64,000 bases of DNA from Sulfurospirillum sp. 1612 (GTDB lineage: Bacteria > Campylobacterota > Campylobacteria > Campylobacterales > Sulfurospirillaceae), in the NCBI RefSeq assembly GCF_036556685.1, contig NZ_CP140614.1:248001-312000 (forward strand). Direction: 5' to 3'. Position 1 is the first letter of the stretch. Each line of letters opens with the position of its first letter. The notes under the pieces were generated by a model. The model did not search any database, was not told the origin of the DNA, and saw nothing but the letters and a program-made list of their open reading frames with translations. Shown one piece after another: positions 44,055 through 55,500 of this stretch. A program made the translations under genes and the position numbers.

Positions 44055-46973
44055 CTATATCGAAATATCTACCTTCGTACTGACCCACATATCACGTTTT
44101 GCTTGTTGTAAGATAGCTGGCTTGATGATGATTCTCTCGGGTTTGATTTTGTATTTTGTTACAAGAATTTTTTTAATATTTTCTGCTCTCTGATTGGCTA
44201 ATGTGACCAATTGGGCATGATCAATTTTGATTTTGGCGATCAATGCGGTTTGCATCGCGGCATTAAATTTTAAAATATCAAGGGTTGCTTTTTTGCCCTT
44301 TTTGCTTCTCCTGGTAGTATTGTCATCTGTTTTAGGTATGACCATAAAACTGGTTTTGAGTTCTTGATACTTTTTCTCACCGAAATCTTTGATAAACAGC
44401 TGTGTCAAAGCACGAGCGAAGAGATCCTCTTTGGCATGTTTTGAATCTTTTTTTAATGTTGCTATATGTTTTGTCATGATATGATCAAATGCCTCTTTTT
44501 GCAACGCTTTGAGATCGGCCTCTTCATCATAACCTCCACTCAGTTCGATACGAATATTGGGTCTTTTGTTGAGGATTTTATGAAGATTATCTAATTTTTC
44601 ATATTCGGTGGAGATGATAATTGCAGAGCCTTGTTCAAAGTCAATCATCTTCAAATCATCTCCCTTGATACCAAGAAGGGAGCCTAGAAATCTAAACGGT
44701 GCTGTGACCAATCCCGTAATCATATTTCCAACAGCCCGCCAGACAATGCCCCCATAACTAAAATCAGGATTGTTCATATCCCCGCTAACCGGGAGATCGA
44801 TGTCGATTTGTCCATTGGAGTCTTTGAGCAGGGCGATGGCTAAATTTAGTGGGAGGTTCACCGCATCTTTACTCTTGACAGGTTGCCCTAGATTGAGCGT
44901 ATCGATATTGATTTTATTGGAGCCTATGAGTGAGGCATTATCGATTTTATAGTTAAGATTCATAGATAATTTACCACTCTTAATCTTATATCCCAAAAAT
45001 TTTCCCGAATAAGGCGTGAGAGTCGTGAGATTGATATTTTTGAATAACACATCGATATTCGCACGTTTTTTAAATTGAAATGGCAAGATGACGCCTTTGA
45101 TATTCGCATATCCGTATTTATCGATTTTACCATCGATATTGACTTTCGATGGCGTGGTCGCTCCAAAATCTAAGGTTGAGATGGAACCGTTGAGATTGTG
45201 GATATGGGTTTTAAATGGAAACGGCAAACTCGCATCACCAAAATCTGCCGTGGCATTGAGGATTTTAATCGGTCCGATTTTAAGTTGCAACGATGGGTCT
45301 GTTGCGGTTGTCGTGCTGGACTCTGATTGTGGCTGTGATTTGATGAGATTTGAAAAATTACTGGTGTGATTTTTGTAAATCTCTCCACTGATATAAGGCT
45401 CTAACAAACGCATATTTTTGATGGTCACAGAAAGAGGGTGATTGCTGTATTTTATGCCTTGTACTTGCAAATCATTCCATTTTAGAAGGTTTGCTCCCTT
45501 TGTGGTTTGTAGCAAAAGGTTATAGATTTTTGTGTTGGCAAGAAGATTGATGTTATTGTGTGAATCAAAGTCCGTTTTGAGTGTGGCGTTGACATCGACA
45601 TCGGCATTTTTGATTTTAAAATTGATAAAAGGGTCAAGATAAGGATGAAAATCACTCAAACGAAAATGCGACAGTTGGATAGAAGACTGACTGCTCAGTG
45701 GGGTTTGAATCAGTGTTGATGTGGCGTTGATGTCTGTTTTTTGATTTAAGGTTGCCGATAATTTTATACCAATAGGGTCAGTTTTTTTGGAAGAGAAATT
45801 TTTGATAGTTACTTGGATATTGTGAAGTTGAGAACGCAGTGGTTTGTTCAATGTTTCATCAATAAAATTAACACTCAAATTATGCGTAGTGATAGCGTGA
45901 ATCCCATATTCCCATGGCTTTGCAGGATGTGCCGGTTGGGGTTTCGGTGCTGTTTTGCTCGGTTCTTGAGATGCTAGGAGCGTCATGAAATTCAACTGAG
46001 CATTTTTTTGAAGTACGGGGTTGATATGGGTATCATTAAGATGGATTTGGTCGATGAAAAGGGATTGTTTTGGCCATTTTAGATTGACCCCTTTGACTTC
46101 AAGTTTCGGTGCATCGATGAGTGTTTTTTGGTTGTCTTTTTGTGTCATGATAAGTTGTGACAAGGTTGCATTTGCTTGGTCGATATTGACCTTCATTCCC
46201 TCATGAAATATAATTTGATAAGGCAACTTCAAATCTAAAGTTCCATGCGTTAGCGATGCTTTCATATCCGGAAGGGCATAGTGATATAGGGTGACGAGAT
46301 TGAGGTCCTTGACCTGGATGACGCCATACACTTTGAAAGGATTGATTCCCATGCCCCCTTTCCACAGGATGGAGCCCTTGTTGTGTAGTGTGGTTTGAAA
46401 AGAATAAGAGTTAATACGATCTTTTTGAGTACTAATATCACGTGCGACAAAATGATAAGGTCCTAAGTGGTACTGAAAATTTTTGTGGTTGCGTTGGTCT
46501 TGATAGACAATACTTCCCTCGGTCATATTCAGAGCATTCAGCGTAATATTAGGTAGTGTACTTTCTGAAGTTTGAGTCTTTGGAGTGGTTGTTGGTGTGC
46601 TCTGGATTATATTGCTCAGATTTAAAATACCATCTTTTTGAAAGGTAACATACAATTTAGGTGCATTGAGTTCGATTTTGTTCACCAGCAAGGTCTTATT
46701 AAAGAGTCCCAGCAAGGTATAATTGGTATAGAATCTTTTGATAGAAAGAACAGGTTTGTTATGAAGATCATCCAAGACAACGTGGTGCAAGGTCAGTTCA
46801 AAACTATAAGGATTAAACTCCGCCTTTGCAATTTTAAGATTGATGCCAATTTTCTCTTTGAGTATTTGAGGTGCTTTGTTTACTAAAAACCAAGGTAAAA
46901 ATAAAAAGCCTATGGCCGTATAGGTTACAACTAAAAACAAAATCCAAAATTTAAAACTTTTTACGTATTTCAT
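44055..46973 (-). CDS. DUF748/AsmA-like envelope protein
   Basis: A 972-residue protein with one N-terminal membrane helix at about 10-30 and a very long periplasmic part made of repeated beta-rich AsmA/TamB-like segments. Examples are the opening INLKIAKAEFNPYSFELTL and later DLNLVTLYHYALPDMK and NINLTTLTPYSGKFLGYKI. The C-terminal 200 residues include an OmpA-like helix-strand stretch (VTLANQRAENIKKILV). AsmA-like proteins are thought to bridge the membranes and carry phospholipid. Sequons at N416 and N462 fit periplasmic glycosylation. It has its own divergent promoter. Confidence 0.85.
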   Translation of the reverse strand: MKYVKSFKFWILFLVVTYTAIGFLFLPWFLVNKAPQILKEKIGINLKIAKAEFNPYSFELTLHHVVLDDLHNKPVLSIKRFYTNYTLLGLFNKTLLVNKIELNAPKLYVTFQKDGILNLSNIIQSTPTTTPKTQTSESTLPNITLNALNMTEGSIVYQDQRNHKNFQYHLGPYHFVARDISTQKDRINSYSFQTTLHNKGSILWKGGMGINPFKVYGVIQVKDLNLVTLYHYALPDMKASLTHGTLDLKLPYQIIFHEGMKVNIDQANATLSQLIMTQKDNQKTLIDAPKLEVKGVNLKWPKQSLFIDQIHLNDTHINPVLQKNAQLNFMTLLASQEPSKTAPKPQPAHPAKPWEYGIHAITTHNLSVNFIDETLNKPLRSQLHNIQVTIKNFSSKKTDPIGIKLSATLNQKTDINATSTLIQTPLSSQSSIQLSHFRLSDFHPYLDPFINFKIKNADVDVNATLKTDFDSHNNINLLANTKIYNLLLQTTKGANLLKWNDLQVQGIKYSNHPLSVTIKNMRLLEPYISGEIYKNHTSNFSNLIKSQPQSESSTTTATDPSLQLKIGPIKILNATADFGDASLPFPFKTHIHNLNGSISTLDFGATTPSKVNIDGKIDKYGYANIKGVILPFQFKKRANIDVLFKNINLTTLTPYSGKFLGYKIKSGKLSMNLNYKIDNASLIGSNKINIDTLNLGQPVKSKDAVNLPLNLAIALLKDSNGQIDIDLPVSGDMNNPDFSYGGIVWRAVGNMITGLVTAPFRFLGSLLGIKGDDLKMIDFEQGSAIIISTEYEKLDNLHKILNKRPNIRIELSGGYDEEADLKALQKEAFDHIMTKHIATLKKDSKHAKEDLFARALTQLFIKDFGEKKYQELKTSFMVIPKTDDNTTRRSKKGKKATLDILKFNAAMQTALIAKIKIDHAQLVTLANQRAENIKKILVTKYKIKPERIIIKPAILQQAKRDMWVSTKVDISI

Positions 46974-47007
46974 AAACGATGCGCTCCATTTCTATTTATT
47001 TTAAAAA

Positions 47008-47013
47008 ATTATA
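47008..47013 (-). promoter_or_regulatory. -10 box of the DUF748 gene
   Basis: TATAAT on the minus strand, 35 bases from the start codon. It lies back to back with the queH -10 box at 47015. Confidence 0.5.
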
Positions 47014-47014
47014 C

Positions 47015-47020
47015 TATAAT
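47015..47020 (+). promoter_or_regulatory. -10 box of queH
   Basis: TATAAT on the plus strand, 35 bases before the GTG of queH, one base away from the opposing DUF748 -10 box. Confidence 0.5.
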
Positions 47021-47054
47021 TTGAAAATTATATATCATCAAAAAAGGATAAAAT

Positions 47055-48140
47055 GTGTTGATTCACATCTGTTGTTCGGTCGATAGTCATTTTTTTTTAC
47101 AAAAACTTGCTGCTTTATACCCTGAGAAAAAATTAATCGGATATTTTTATGACCCCAATATTCACCCTTATAGCGAATACAAACTACGACTCATGGATGT
47201 TCAAAGAAGTTGTAAAAAACTCGGAATTAAGCTCTTAGAAGGGGCGTATGATTATGAAGGATGGGTGGATGCAGTGAGAGGCTTTGAAGGGGAGCCAGAA
47301 AAGGGCAAACGTTGCACGATTTGTTTTGATAACAGGTTAGCAAATACAGCTAAAAAAGCGCTGGAAATTGGGGAAAATGAAATAACGACAACATTACTAA
47401 CAAGCCCCAAAAAATCCATGGAACAATTGCGTGAGAATGCTGAACATGTTGCGCATACGTTTGGGGTGAATGTCCTCACTCCAGATTTTCGTAAAAATGG
47501 AGGCACCAACGAACAATTTCTGTTGGCAAAATCGGCGATGTTATACCATCAAAATTATTGTGGTTGTTTGTATGCTTTAGAAGTACAAAGAGAGAATCAA
47601 GAACGCTTAAAAGATGAGCTGATGGTCCCGCTAACGGGGCAAATTTTACCCGCTTCTATTGAAGATAGAATCCAACTCTATGAGGCGGTGCAAGCTTGTG
47701 AAGACGCAGGAGAACACTTTGTGCTAAGACGTGAAAAATTTCTCAATTACAGAGTGTTGCGCGCGTATGTCAAAGAGCAAAAGGGCGCCATTATTCCGAG
47801 TCATTTTTTATTTTATTCAACATTGTCACGAGATTTTACAAAAGGAAAAATTGATACGATGGCTGAGGGTATTGGATATTTTAATCGAGAAGATATTCTA
47901 TTTATTGCCATCGAAAAAGTCAATCAAATGTTAAAAAAATCCTACGATAGTGTCCAAGATTTGATGAAAAATCCTCTGAGTGTCGAAGAAGAGATTACGA
48001 TTCGAAAAACTTTATCACACTCCTTCCTTCCGACGCTCAGTCCGATTATTGTGGTGGATAAAGTGTGTGAAAAAAAGTATGAGATTTACTTAAAATCTGA
48101 AACATACCCAGATATTAGAGAAAATTTAGTAAAACTTTGA
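47055..48140 (+). CDS. queH: Epoxyqueuosine reductase QueH-type, with long C-terminal extension
   Basis: The N-terminal 190 residues match the QueH (DUF208) iron-sulfur enzyme, which makes queuosine in tRNA from epoxyqueuosine. C6-C7 in HICCSVDS, C87 and C90 in RCTIC, and the later NYCGCLYAL are visible. The usual CCAPCS is changed to CCSVDS, so one conserved Cys is missing. The other 170 residues are a domain without a recognised motif. GTG 47055 has AAGGA six bases upstream. Confidence 0.8.
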   Translation: MLIHICCSVDSHFFLQKLAALYPEKKLIGYFYDPNIHPYSEYKLRLMDVQRSCKKLGIKLLEGAYDYEGWVDAVRGFEGEPEKGKRCTICFDNRLANTAKKALEIGENEITTTLLTSPKKSMEQLRENAEHVAHTFGVNVLTPDFRKNGGTNEQFLLAKSAMLYHQNYCGCLYALEVQRENQERLKDELMVPLTGQILPASIEDRIQLYEAVQACEDAGEHFVLRREKFLNYRVLRAYVKEQKGAIIPSHFLFYSTLSRDFTKGKIDTMAEGIGYFNREDILFIAIEKVNQMLKKSYDSVQDLMKNPLSVEEEITIRKTLSHSFLPTLSPIIVVDKVCEKKYEIYLKSETYPDIRENLVKL

Positions 48141-48171
48141 TAAAATTGTAAAATTTACAATAAGGTTATAA

Positions 48172-48621
48172 ATGATAATAGATGTAGTAGAAATTCAAAA
48201 GATTTTACCTCACCGACATCCTTTTTTATTGGTCGATCGAATCACGGAATTGACACAAGGTGAGTTTGTAAAAGGGTATAAAAACGTAACGATAGGCGAG
48301 CCTATTTTTCAAGGTCACTTCCCGGGGCATCCGATATATCCAGGTGTCATGATAATAGAAGGGATGGCGCAAGCTGGCGGTATCTTGGCCTTTAAGAGCA
48401 TGGATGAAGCGGGACAAGAAGAGACGAAAGATAAAGTCGTCTATTTTATGAGCATTGATAAAGCGAAATTTAGATCTCCCGTAAAACCTGGGGATACACT
48501 CGTTTATGAATTGCAAGTTTTAAAACATAAAGGCGCTGTTTGGGTGCTTGATGGTAAGGCTTTTGTAGATGGGAAATTGGTCGCACAAGCTGAACTCAAA
48601 GCGATGATAGTAGACAAGTAA
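48172..48621 (+). CDS. fabZ: 3-hydroxyacyl-ACP dehydratase
   Basis: Hot-dog-fold enzyme of 149 residues in fatty-acid synthesis. The catalytic His is in [15 protein letters not shown] and the acidic partner in [11 protein letters not shown]. The segment [12 protein letters not shown] is family-typical. It is directly followed by lpxA, a widespread pairing that links acyl supply to lipid A. Confidence 0.96.
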   Translation: MIIDVVEIQKILPHRHPFLLVDRITELTQGEFVKGYKNVTIGEPIFQGHFPGHPIYPGVMIIEGMAQAGGILAFKSMDEAGQEETKDKVVYFMSIDKAKFRSPVKPGDTLVYELQVLKHKGAVWVLDGKAFVDGKLVAQAELKAMIVDK

Positions 48622-49410
48622 ATGGCACAAATTCATCCAAATGCTGTGGTTGAGGAAGGTGCAATCTTAGGGGAACATGCCAAGATAGGTGCGTTTGCAT
48701 TTATTGGCTCACAAGTGGTACTCAAAGATCATGTCGAGATTATGCAAGGAGCCGGAATCTACGGCGATACGGTAATCGATGAAGGGACGAAGATTTATCC
48801 CTATGCTATCATTGGGATGCCTCCTCAAGATATCGGATACAAACCTGAAGACGATGTCAAAGTGCGCATCGGTAAAAACAATGTCATCCGAGAATTCGTG
48901 ACGATTAATGCGGGTACACACCACGGTAATGGTACGACCCGAATCGGTAATGATTGTTTTATCATGATCTATTCTCATATCGCGCATGATTGTCAGATAG
49001 GCGACCATGTGATTATGGCGAATAATGCCACGCTTGCAGGGCACGTAGAAGTCGGTGCCTATACCGTGATTGGCGGGATGACTCCTATCCATCAGTTTGT
49101 CAAAATTGGTGAGGGATGTATGATAGCAGGCGCGAGTGCCATCAGTCAAGATATTCCTCCATTTTGCTTAGCAGAGGGCAATCGCGCCGTTGTGAAAGGG
49201 CTCAATGCTGTGGGTATCAAAAGACGATTTGAAACCGCTGATATTAGAGCATTGCAGCACGCTTATCGACATCTCTTTAGAGGCACGGGTGCTATCAAAG
49301 AGGCCGCAGAGACATTAATGCAAAATGAAAAGAATGAAAAAGTACAACAGATGTGCCGTTTTATACTGGAGACCAAACGAGGTATTCCTTTTGAGAGGAT
49401 AACAAAATAA
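48622..49410 (+). CDS. lpxA: UDP-N-acetylglucosamine acyltransferase
   Basis: First enzyme of lipid A synthesis, 262 residues. It is a left-handed beta helix of hexapeptide repeats (AIIGMPPQDIGYK, IREFVTINAGTHHGNG) with the catalytic His in MIYSHIAHDCQIGDH, then a C-terminal helical part. The ATG follows the fabZ stop directly. Confidence 0.96.
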   Translation: MAQIHPNAVVEEGAILGEHAKIGAFAFIGSQVVLKDHVEIMQGAGIYGDTVIDEGTKIYPYAIIGMPPQDIGYKPEDDVKVRIGKNNVIREFVTINAGTHHGNGTTRIGNDCFIMIYSHIAHDCQIGDHVIMANNATLAGHVEVGAYTVIGGMTPIHQFVKIGEGCMIAGASAISQDIPPFCLAEGNRAVVKGLNAVGIKRRFETADIRALQHAYRHLFRGTGAIKEAAETLMQNEKNEKVQQMCRFILETKRGIPFERITK

Positions 49411-49422
49411 AATTTTAAAACG

Positions 49423-49450
49423 TGCTAGCGATATCATGATGTCGCTGCAC
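49423..49450 (+). repeat. Imperfect palindrome between lpxA and clpX
   Basis: The arms around an ATCATGAT core pair as AGCGA with TCGCT plus a G-U pair, extended by GTGC with GCAC and one bulged T. On the plus strand no T-run follows; on the minus strand T-rich sequence does. It may be an operator or an mRNA structure in the 92-base gap before clpX. Confidence 0.5.
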
Positions 49451-49502
49451 AAAAGAGTTAGGAATGTATCGCACGCAGTGTCTTGCGATGAGGAGAAATA
49501 AT

Positions 49503-50726
49503 ATGAAAAAAGAGTGTAGTTTTTGTGGCGCTAAAGAAAGCAATGACACCAGGTTAATCGCAGGTGAAGATGTATTTATTTGTGAACATTGTGTGATTTC
49601 TGCTTATAAAATTTTCTTTGGTGAAGATGATGAAGAGGTCACAGATGAAAAAAAATTGGATTATGAATTACTGACACCAAAAGAGTTAACTACCGTTTTA
49701 GATGAATTTGTCATTGGTCAAAATAGAGCCAAAAAAGTTTTTTCTGTGGGTGTTTATAATCACTACAAACGGATCTTCAAAAATCATGCCATCGAAGATG
49801 ATACAGAGATTTCAAAATCAAATATTTTATTGATTGGTCCAACCGGAAGCGGTAAAACATTGATGGCACAAACCCTCTCGAAATTTCTTGACGTCCCTCT
49901 TGCTATCGCCGATGCAACGAGTTTGACTGAGGCTGGATATGTGGGAGAAGATGTTGAAAATATTTTAACCAAATTATTGCAAGCAGCCGATGGTGATGTT
50001 AAAAGAGCCGAAAAAGGGATTGTTTTTATTGATGAAATTGATAAGATTGCTAGGATGAGCGAGAATCGCTCGATTACGCGAGATGTCAGCGGTGAAGGGG
50101 TGCAACAAGCATTACTGAAAATCATAGAAGGTAGTATTGTCAATATCCCACCAAAGGGTGGCAGGAAACATCCAAATCAAGATTTTATTCAAATTGATAC
50201 ATCGGGCATCTTGTTTGTTTGTGGTGGAGCTTTTGATGGTTTGGAAGAGATTATTAAAAGACGTGTTGGGAAAAATGTACTAGGTTTTGGACAAGAAAAA
50301 AGAGTCAAAAGCGATGATTGGAAGCTCCTTGATATGGTGGAGCCAGATGACTTAGTGCATTATGGATTGATTCCTGAGCTCATCGGTAGATTGCATGTTT
50401 TAGCCACCTTGAATGAAATCACACAAGACGATATGGTGAAGATTTTGAGTGAGCCAAAAAATGCTATCTTAAAACAGTACAAAAAACTCTTTGCGATTGA
50501 TAATGCGGAGTTAGTATTTGAAGATGATGCTTTGAGTGAGATTGCGAAGTTGGCGATAAAACGCAAAACAGGAGCGAGAGGATTGAGAACGATTATGGAA
50601 GAAGTGATGATTGATATCATGTATGACCTTCCTGAGCTTGGCGGTTATGAAATCGTCATTACAAAAGATGTGATAACAGACGGTGCAAAACCGGTATTTA
50701 TAAAGAAAAATAAAAAAAGTGCATAA
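49503..50726 (+). CDS. clpX: ATP-dependent protease ATPase subunit ClpX
   Basis: AAA+ unfoldase that feeds substrates to ClpP, about 407 residues. The N-terminal zinc-binding domain has CSFC and CEHC. Walker A is GPTGSGKT, Walker [11 protein letters not shown], and sensor 2 GARGLR. The ClpP-binding loop is VLGFG, where IGF is usual. ATG 49503 is preferred over the upstream in-frame codon at 49464, because AGGAG stands seven bases before it and it gives the usual N-terminus. clpP is not in this window. Confidence 0.95.
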   Translation: MKKECSFCGAKESNDTRLIAGEDVFICEHCVISAYKIFFGEDDEEVTDEKKLDYELLTPKELTTVLDEFVIGQNRAKKVFSVGVYNHYKRIFKNHAIEDDTEISKSNILLIGPTGSGKTLMAQTLSKFLDVPLAIADATSLTEAGYVGEDVENILTKLLQAADGDVKRAEKGIVFIDEIDKIARMSENRSITRDVSGEGVQQALLKIIEGSIVNIPPKGGRKHPNQDFIQIDTSGILFVCGGAFDGLEEIIKRRVGKNVLGFGQEKRVKSDDWKLLDMVEPDDLVHYGLIPELIGRLHVLATLNEITQDDMVKILSEPKNAILKQYKKLFAIDNAELVFEDDALSEIAKLAIKRKTGARGLRTIMEEVMIDIMYDLPELGGYEIVITKDVITDGAKPVFIKKNKKSA

Positions 50727-50747
50727 CACATCGTTGTGGTGCTTTTT
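50714..50747 (+). terminator. Likely terminator of clpX
   Basis: A stem with a four-base bulge and two G-U pairs that begins within the last clpX codons and ends in TTTTT at 50743-50747. Partial read-through into mreB is possible. Confidence 0.5.
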
Positions 50748-50781
50748 GTGAATATGACAATAAAATACAAAGGTAAAATGA

Positions 50782-51816
50782 ATGATTTTTGATCAAGTAG
50801 TAGGATTCTTTTCAAGTGATATGGGTATCGATTTGGGTACAGCAAACACCTTGGTATTGGTAAAAGGAAAAGGTATTATTATAAATGAACCATCCGTCGT
50901 TGCCATACAGACAGATAAAAGTGGCAAGCAGGTGATTTTAGCTGTAGGAACCGATGCAAAGAATATGTTAGGTAAAACTCCAGGAAATATTGTTGCCATT
51001 CGTCCGATGCGAGATGGTGTGATTGCTGATTTTGATATTACTGAAAAGATGATTCGTTATTTTATTGAAAAAGCACACAAACGAAAAAGTTTTTTACGAC
51101 CGCGTATTATTATCTGTGTTCCATACGGATTGACACAAGTAGAACGCAAGGCCGTACGTGAGTCGGCGTTGAGCGCGGGTGCTCGCGAAGTATTTTTGAT
51201 AGAAGAGCCGATGGCCGCTGCGATTGGTGCTGATTTACCAGTACGTGAGCCAGAAGGGAGTTTGGTCGTAGATATCGGAGGCGGTACGACTGAGATTGGT
51301 GTGGTCTCATTAGGGGGACTTGTGATTAGCAAATCAATTCGAACCGCCGGTGATAAAATTGACGCTTCGATTGTTGATTATGTGAAAAAGAAATACAATC
51401 TTTTGATTGGCGAGCGAACGGCTGAAGAGATTAAGATTGAAATTGGATCAGCGATTCCAATAGAAGAGCCATTGGTTTCTATTGTCAAAGGAAGAGACCA
51501 AGTGAGTGGATTGTTGAGTCGTATTGAATTAAGCAGTGAAGATGTCAGAGATGCTATGAAAGAGCCTTTGAAAGAGGTCGCAGATGCACTTAAAGATGTC
51601 TTAGAGGTGATGCCTCCGGATTTAGCAGGCGATATCGTAGAAAACGGTATTGTGTTGACCGGTGGTGGTGCTTTGATACGTGGATTAGATAAATATCTTT
51701 CTGATATTGTCAAATTGCCTGTGTTTATAGCAGATGAACCTCTTTTGGCTGTTGCAAAAGGAACCGGTAGAGCATTGGATGAGATAGAGTTATTACAACA
51801 TTTGGCAAATGAATAG
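50782..51816 (+). CDS. mreB: Rod-shape-determining protein MreB
   Basis: Bacterial actin of 344 residues that forms membrane-bound filaments guiding cell-wall synthesis. Actin-fold phosphate loops [11 protein letters not shown] and [16 protein letters not shown], and the adenosine loop [16 protein letters not shown], are present. It overlaps mreC by eight bases, and mreD is not seen after mreC. Confidence 0.97.
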   Translation: MIFDQVVGFFSSDMGIDLGTANTLVLVKGKGIIINEPSVVAIQTDKSGKQVILAVGTDAKNMLGKTPGNIVAIRPMRDGVIADFDITEKMIRYFIEKAHKRKSFLRPRIIICVPYGLTQVERKAVRESALSAGAREVFLIEEPMAAAIGADLPVREPEGSLVVDIGGGTTEIGVVSLGGLVISKSIRTAGDKIDASIVDYVKKKYNLLIGERTAEEIKIEIGSAIPIEEPLVSIVKGRDQVSGLLSRIELSSEDVRDAMKEPLKEVADALKDVLEVMPPDLAGDIVENGIVLTGGGALIRGLDKYLSDIVKLPVFIADEPLLAVAKGTGRALDEIELLQHLANE

Positions 51817-52555
51817 ATTAAAATTTCTTCTTGTTTTAGCACTGCTGATTTACGGGTCGGCAAATTATACCGATACGGGACGACGTTATGCCATCAATCT
51901 GAGCCATTTTGTTTTGACTTCCTATCTCAATGCCAAAGAGAAGGTTCTTAACAAGATTGATGAGCATTTTTCACAGCAAGAAGAGATTAAGACATTGCGA
52001 GCAAAAAATAAAAAATTAGAGAAATCTGCTCTTTTGTCTATCGCCTTTGCCGCCAAACTAAATGCGATTATGGCGGATAATAATTTATCGCGATACCAAC
52101 CGAATGTGAAGATGATTCAAGCTTTATCCTATGCCAATCTCAATGATTATAATAGGGTCTGGCTGGATTTTCAAGATTTTAATCAAAGCAAGATTTATGG
52201 CCTGCTTTATCAAGGTTATGCCGCGGGAATTGCAGTAGCCAAAAATACAAAAGCATTGGGACTGTTGCTCGGAGATCCTCAATGTATCTTTTCAGTCTAT
52301 GTTGGAGATCAAAAGATTCCCGGAGTGTTGCAGGGAAACAAAAAAGATATCTTAGTAAAATATATCCCTCTATGGATGAATCCAAAAATTGGTGATGAAG
52401 TCATTACGAGTGGAATGGATGATATATTTTTCCAAGGAGTCAGGGTGGGGAAAGTGATTCGTGTAGCAGAAGAAGAATCATCAAAAACTGTTACGGTAAG
52501 ACCGTATGTGAATATGAATATACCGACATTTTTACATATCATAACAAAAAATTAA
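51809..52555 (+). CDS. mreC: Rod-shape-determining protein MreC
   Basis: Periplasmic scaffold protein of 248 residues with an N-terminal membrane helix ([15 protein letters not shown]), a coiled coil at about 40-75 and a beta-rich C-terminal domain ([22 protein letters not shown]) typical of MreC. It connects MreB filaments to the penicillin-binding proteins. carB follows after eight bases rather than mreD, so mreD may be missing or elsewhere. One glycosylation-type sequon, DFNQS, is present. Confidence 0.93.
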   Translation: MNRLKFLLVLALLIYGSANYTDTGRRYAINLSHFVLTSYLNAKEKVLNKIDEHFSQQEEIKTLRAKNKKLEKSALLSIAFAAKLNAIMADNNLSRYQPNVKMIQALSYANLNDYNRVWLDFQDFNQSKIYGLLYQGYAAGIAVAKNTKALGLLLGDPQCIFSVYVGDQKIPGVLQGNKKDILVKYIPLWMNPKIGDEVITSGMDDIFFQGVRVGKVIRVAEEESSKTVTVRPYVNMNIPTFLHIITKN

Positions 52556-52563
52556 GGAAGAAG

Positions 52564-55500
52564 ATGCCAAAGCGAGATGATGTCAAAACGATACTACTGA
52601 TAGGTTCAGGACCAATAGTCATAGGTCAGGCTTGTGAATTTGATTATTCCGGTACGCAAGCTGCCAAAACACTGAAAGAATTGGGTTATAAAGTTGTCTT
52701 AATCAACTCTAATCCTGCGACGATTATGACCGATCCAGAGTTTGCAGATCGAACGTATGTTGAGCCTATTGATGAAGAAGTGATTGCAAAAATTATAGAA
52801 AAAGAATCCGTCGACGCAATTCTACCGACGATGGGAGGTCAAACTGCACTCAATGTGGCGATGAAGATGCACGATAAAGGATTGCTTGATAATGTCAAAT
52901 TTTTAGGCGCTGATCCTGCGGCGATTAAAAAAGGCGAAGATCGTCAAGCCTTTAAAGAAGCCATGATTAAAATCGGTATGGACCTTCCAAAGAGCCGGTA
53001 TGCTTATAATATCGACGAAGCGGTCGAGGCGTCAATAGAGATTGGATTTCCTCTGATTATCCGTGCCTCTTATACTCTAGCCGGTGGTGGTAGTGGGGTT
53101 GCATATAATATTGATGAGTTTAAAGACCTCGCTACACGAGGACTAGAAGCGAGCCCCATCAATGAAATTTTGATTGAAGAGTCTCTATTAGGCTGGAAAG
53201 AGTACGAGATGGAAGTCATCCGAGATCACGCGGATAATTGCATCATCGTATGTTCCATCGAAAACTTTGACCCGATGGGCGTGCACACCGGAGACAGTAT
53301 CACGATTGCTCCGGCACTGACACTCACCGATAAAGAGTATCAAGCCATGCGGAATGCCTCTTTTGCCATTTTACGTGAGATTGGTGTGGATACTGGTGGG
53401 AGTAATGTTCAATTTGCCGTCAACCCAAAAGATGGCCGCATGACGGTGATTGAGATGAATCCACGTGTGAGCCGAAGTAGCGCGCTGGCATCAAAAGCGA
53501 CAGGATATCCTATTGCCAAAGTGGCGACACTATTAGCTGTGGGATTCACACTTGATGAAATTACCAATGATATTACCGGTACTGCGGCGAGTTTTGAGCC
53601 CGTGATTGATTATATCGTGACAAAAATTCCACGTTTTACTTTTGAAAAATTCCCTTTTGCTGATTCTACGTTGACGACATCTATGAAAAGTGTCGGTGAA
53701 GTGATGGCTATTGGGAGAACCTTTAAAGAATCATTTCAAAAAGCACTCTGTTCACTCGAAACAGGCTTGAGTGGTTTTGATGAGATTAAATATGATGATG
53801 AAAAATTGCGCAAAGAGATTCGAAGACCTAACAGCGAACGCATGCTGTGTGTGATGGAAGCACTCGGTCGTGGATTTAGCGTGGAAGAAGTCCATGAACT
53901 CAGTCAGATTGACCCGTGGTTTTTGCATCAATTTAAAGACCTCGTAGAATTTGAAAAAAATCTTGACATGTTTGCACTCAACAATGAAGAGATTCTGCGA
54001 AGGGCAAAAAGTTATGGATTTTCTGATAAAAAAATTGCTTGGCTTATCAATAAATATGATAATTTAGAATTGACACAAAATGATATCTATTTTGCACGAG
54101 AAAAATTGGGAATCAATTTAGAATACAATAAAGTGGACACGTGTGCGGCCGAATTCAAAGCGCTGACACCGTACCTTTACTCAACCACAAATATCACAAA
54201 GCTACCGAGTAAAAAAGCAGAAAAAAGCCGCAAGAAAAAGGTTATGATAATCGGAGGTGGCCCTAATCGTATCGGACAGGGTATTGAATTTGATTATTGC
54301 TGTGTGCATGCGGCTTATGCGCTCAAAGACATGGATGTCATGACGATTATGTACAACTGTAATCCAGAGACGGTCTCAACCGATTATGATACCAGTGATA
54401 TTCTCTATTTTGAACCTATCGATTTTGAGCATGTCAGAAGTGTGGTAGAGGCTGAGAATCCAGATGGTATTATCGTGCATTTTGGTGGACAAACCCCTCT
54501 AAAAATAGCCAAACGATTGACCGTTATTGGCGCGAAGATTATCGGGACGAGTGCGCGGGTGATTGATATGGCAGAAGATAGAAAAAAATTCTCAAACTTT
54601 ATCAAAGAAAATCATCTGTTACAACCGCAAAATGATACCGCCATTAGCAAAGAAGAAGCGATTGATAAAGCCAAAAATATCGGCTATCCGGTTTTGGTGC
54701 GCCCGAGTTATGTTCTAGGCGGTCGTGCGATGCGTATTGTTTATAATGAAACAGAACTCAGAGAATACATGGATGAAGCGGTGAGTGTGAGCCACAGTTC
54801 TCCCGTACTGATTGATCAATTCTTGGACAATGCAATCGAGCTTGATGTTGATGCTGTGTGTGATGGTAAAGATGTCTATATCGGTAGCATTATGCAACAT
54901 ATCGAAGAGGCGGGAATCCACAGTGGTGATAGTGCCTGCTCTTTACCTGCGATTAGTGTCTCTAAAAAACTCTTGAAAAAAATCGAAGACCAAACGAAAA
55001 CCATCGCGCTCAATTTGGGCGTTGTGGGCTTGATGAATATTCAATTTGCTATCTATCATGATGATGTTTACATGATAGAGGTCAACCCACGTGCCAGCCG
55101 TACGGTACCTTTTGTCTCCAAAGCGACCGGGGTCCCATTGGCCAAAGTGGCAACTCGTGTGATGTTCCAAGGAGATTTGAGAGAGGCATTGGCCTATTAT
55201 GATACTTTTAAAGTGGTTTATGAAGAAAATGGTATCTTAAAACCAAAAATCAAAGGACATGTTGCGGTCAAAGAAGCCGTATTCCCATTCAATAAACTCT
55301 CTGGAGCTGATTTGATTTTGGGACCAGAGATGAAATCAACCGGAGAAGTGATGGGAATCAGCAAAAATTTTGCCACATCATTTGCAAAATCACAAATTGC
55401 TTCTAATAATATTCTTCCAAAATCTGGGACCGTATTCATCTCACTAACCGATGCAGATAAAGCACTGGCAAAAAAAATAGGTAAAAAATTTAATGATTTA

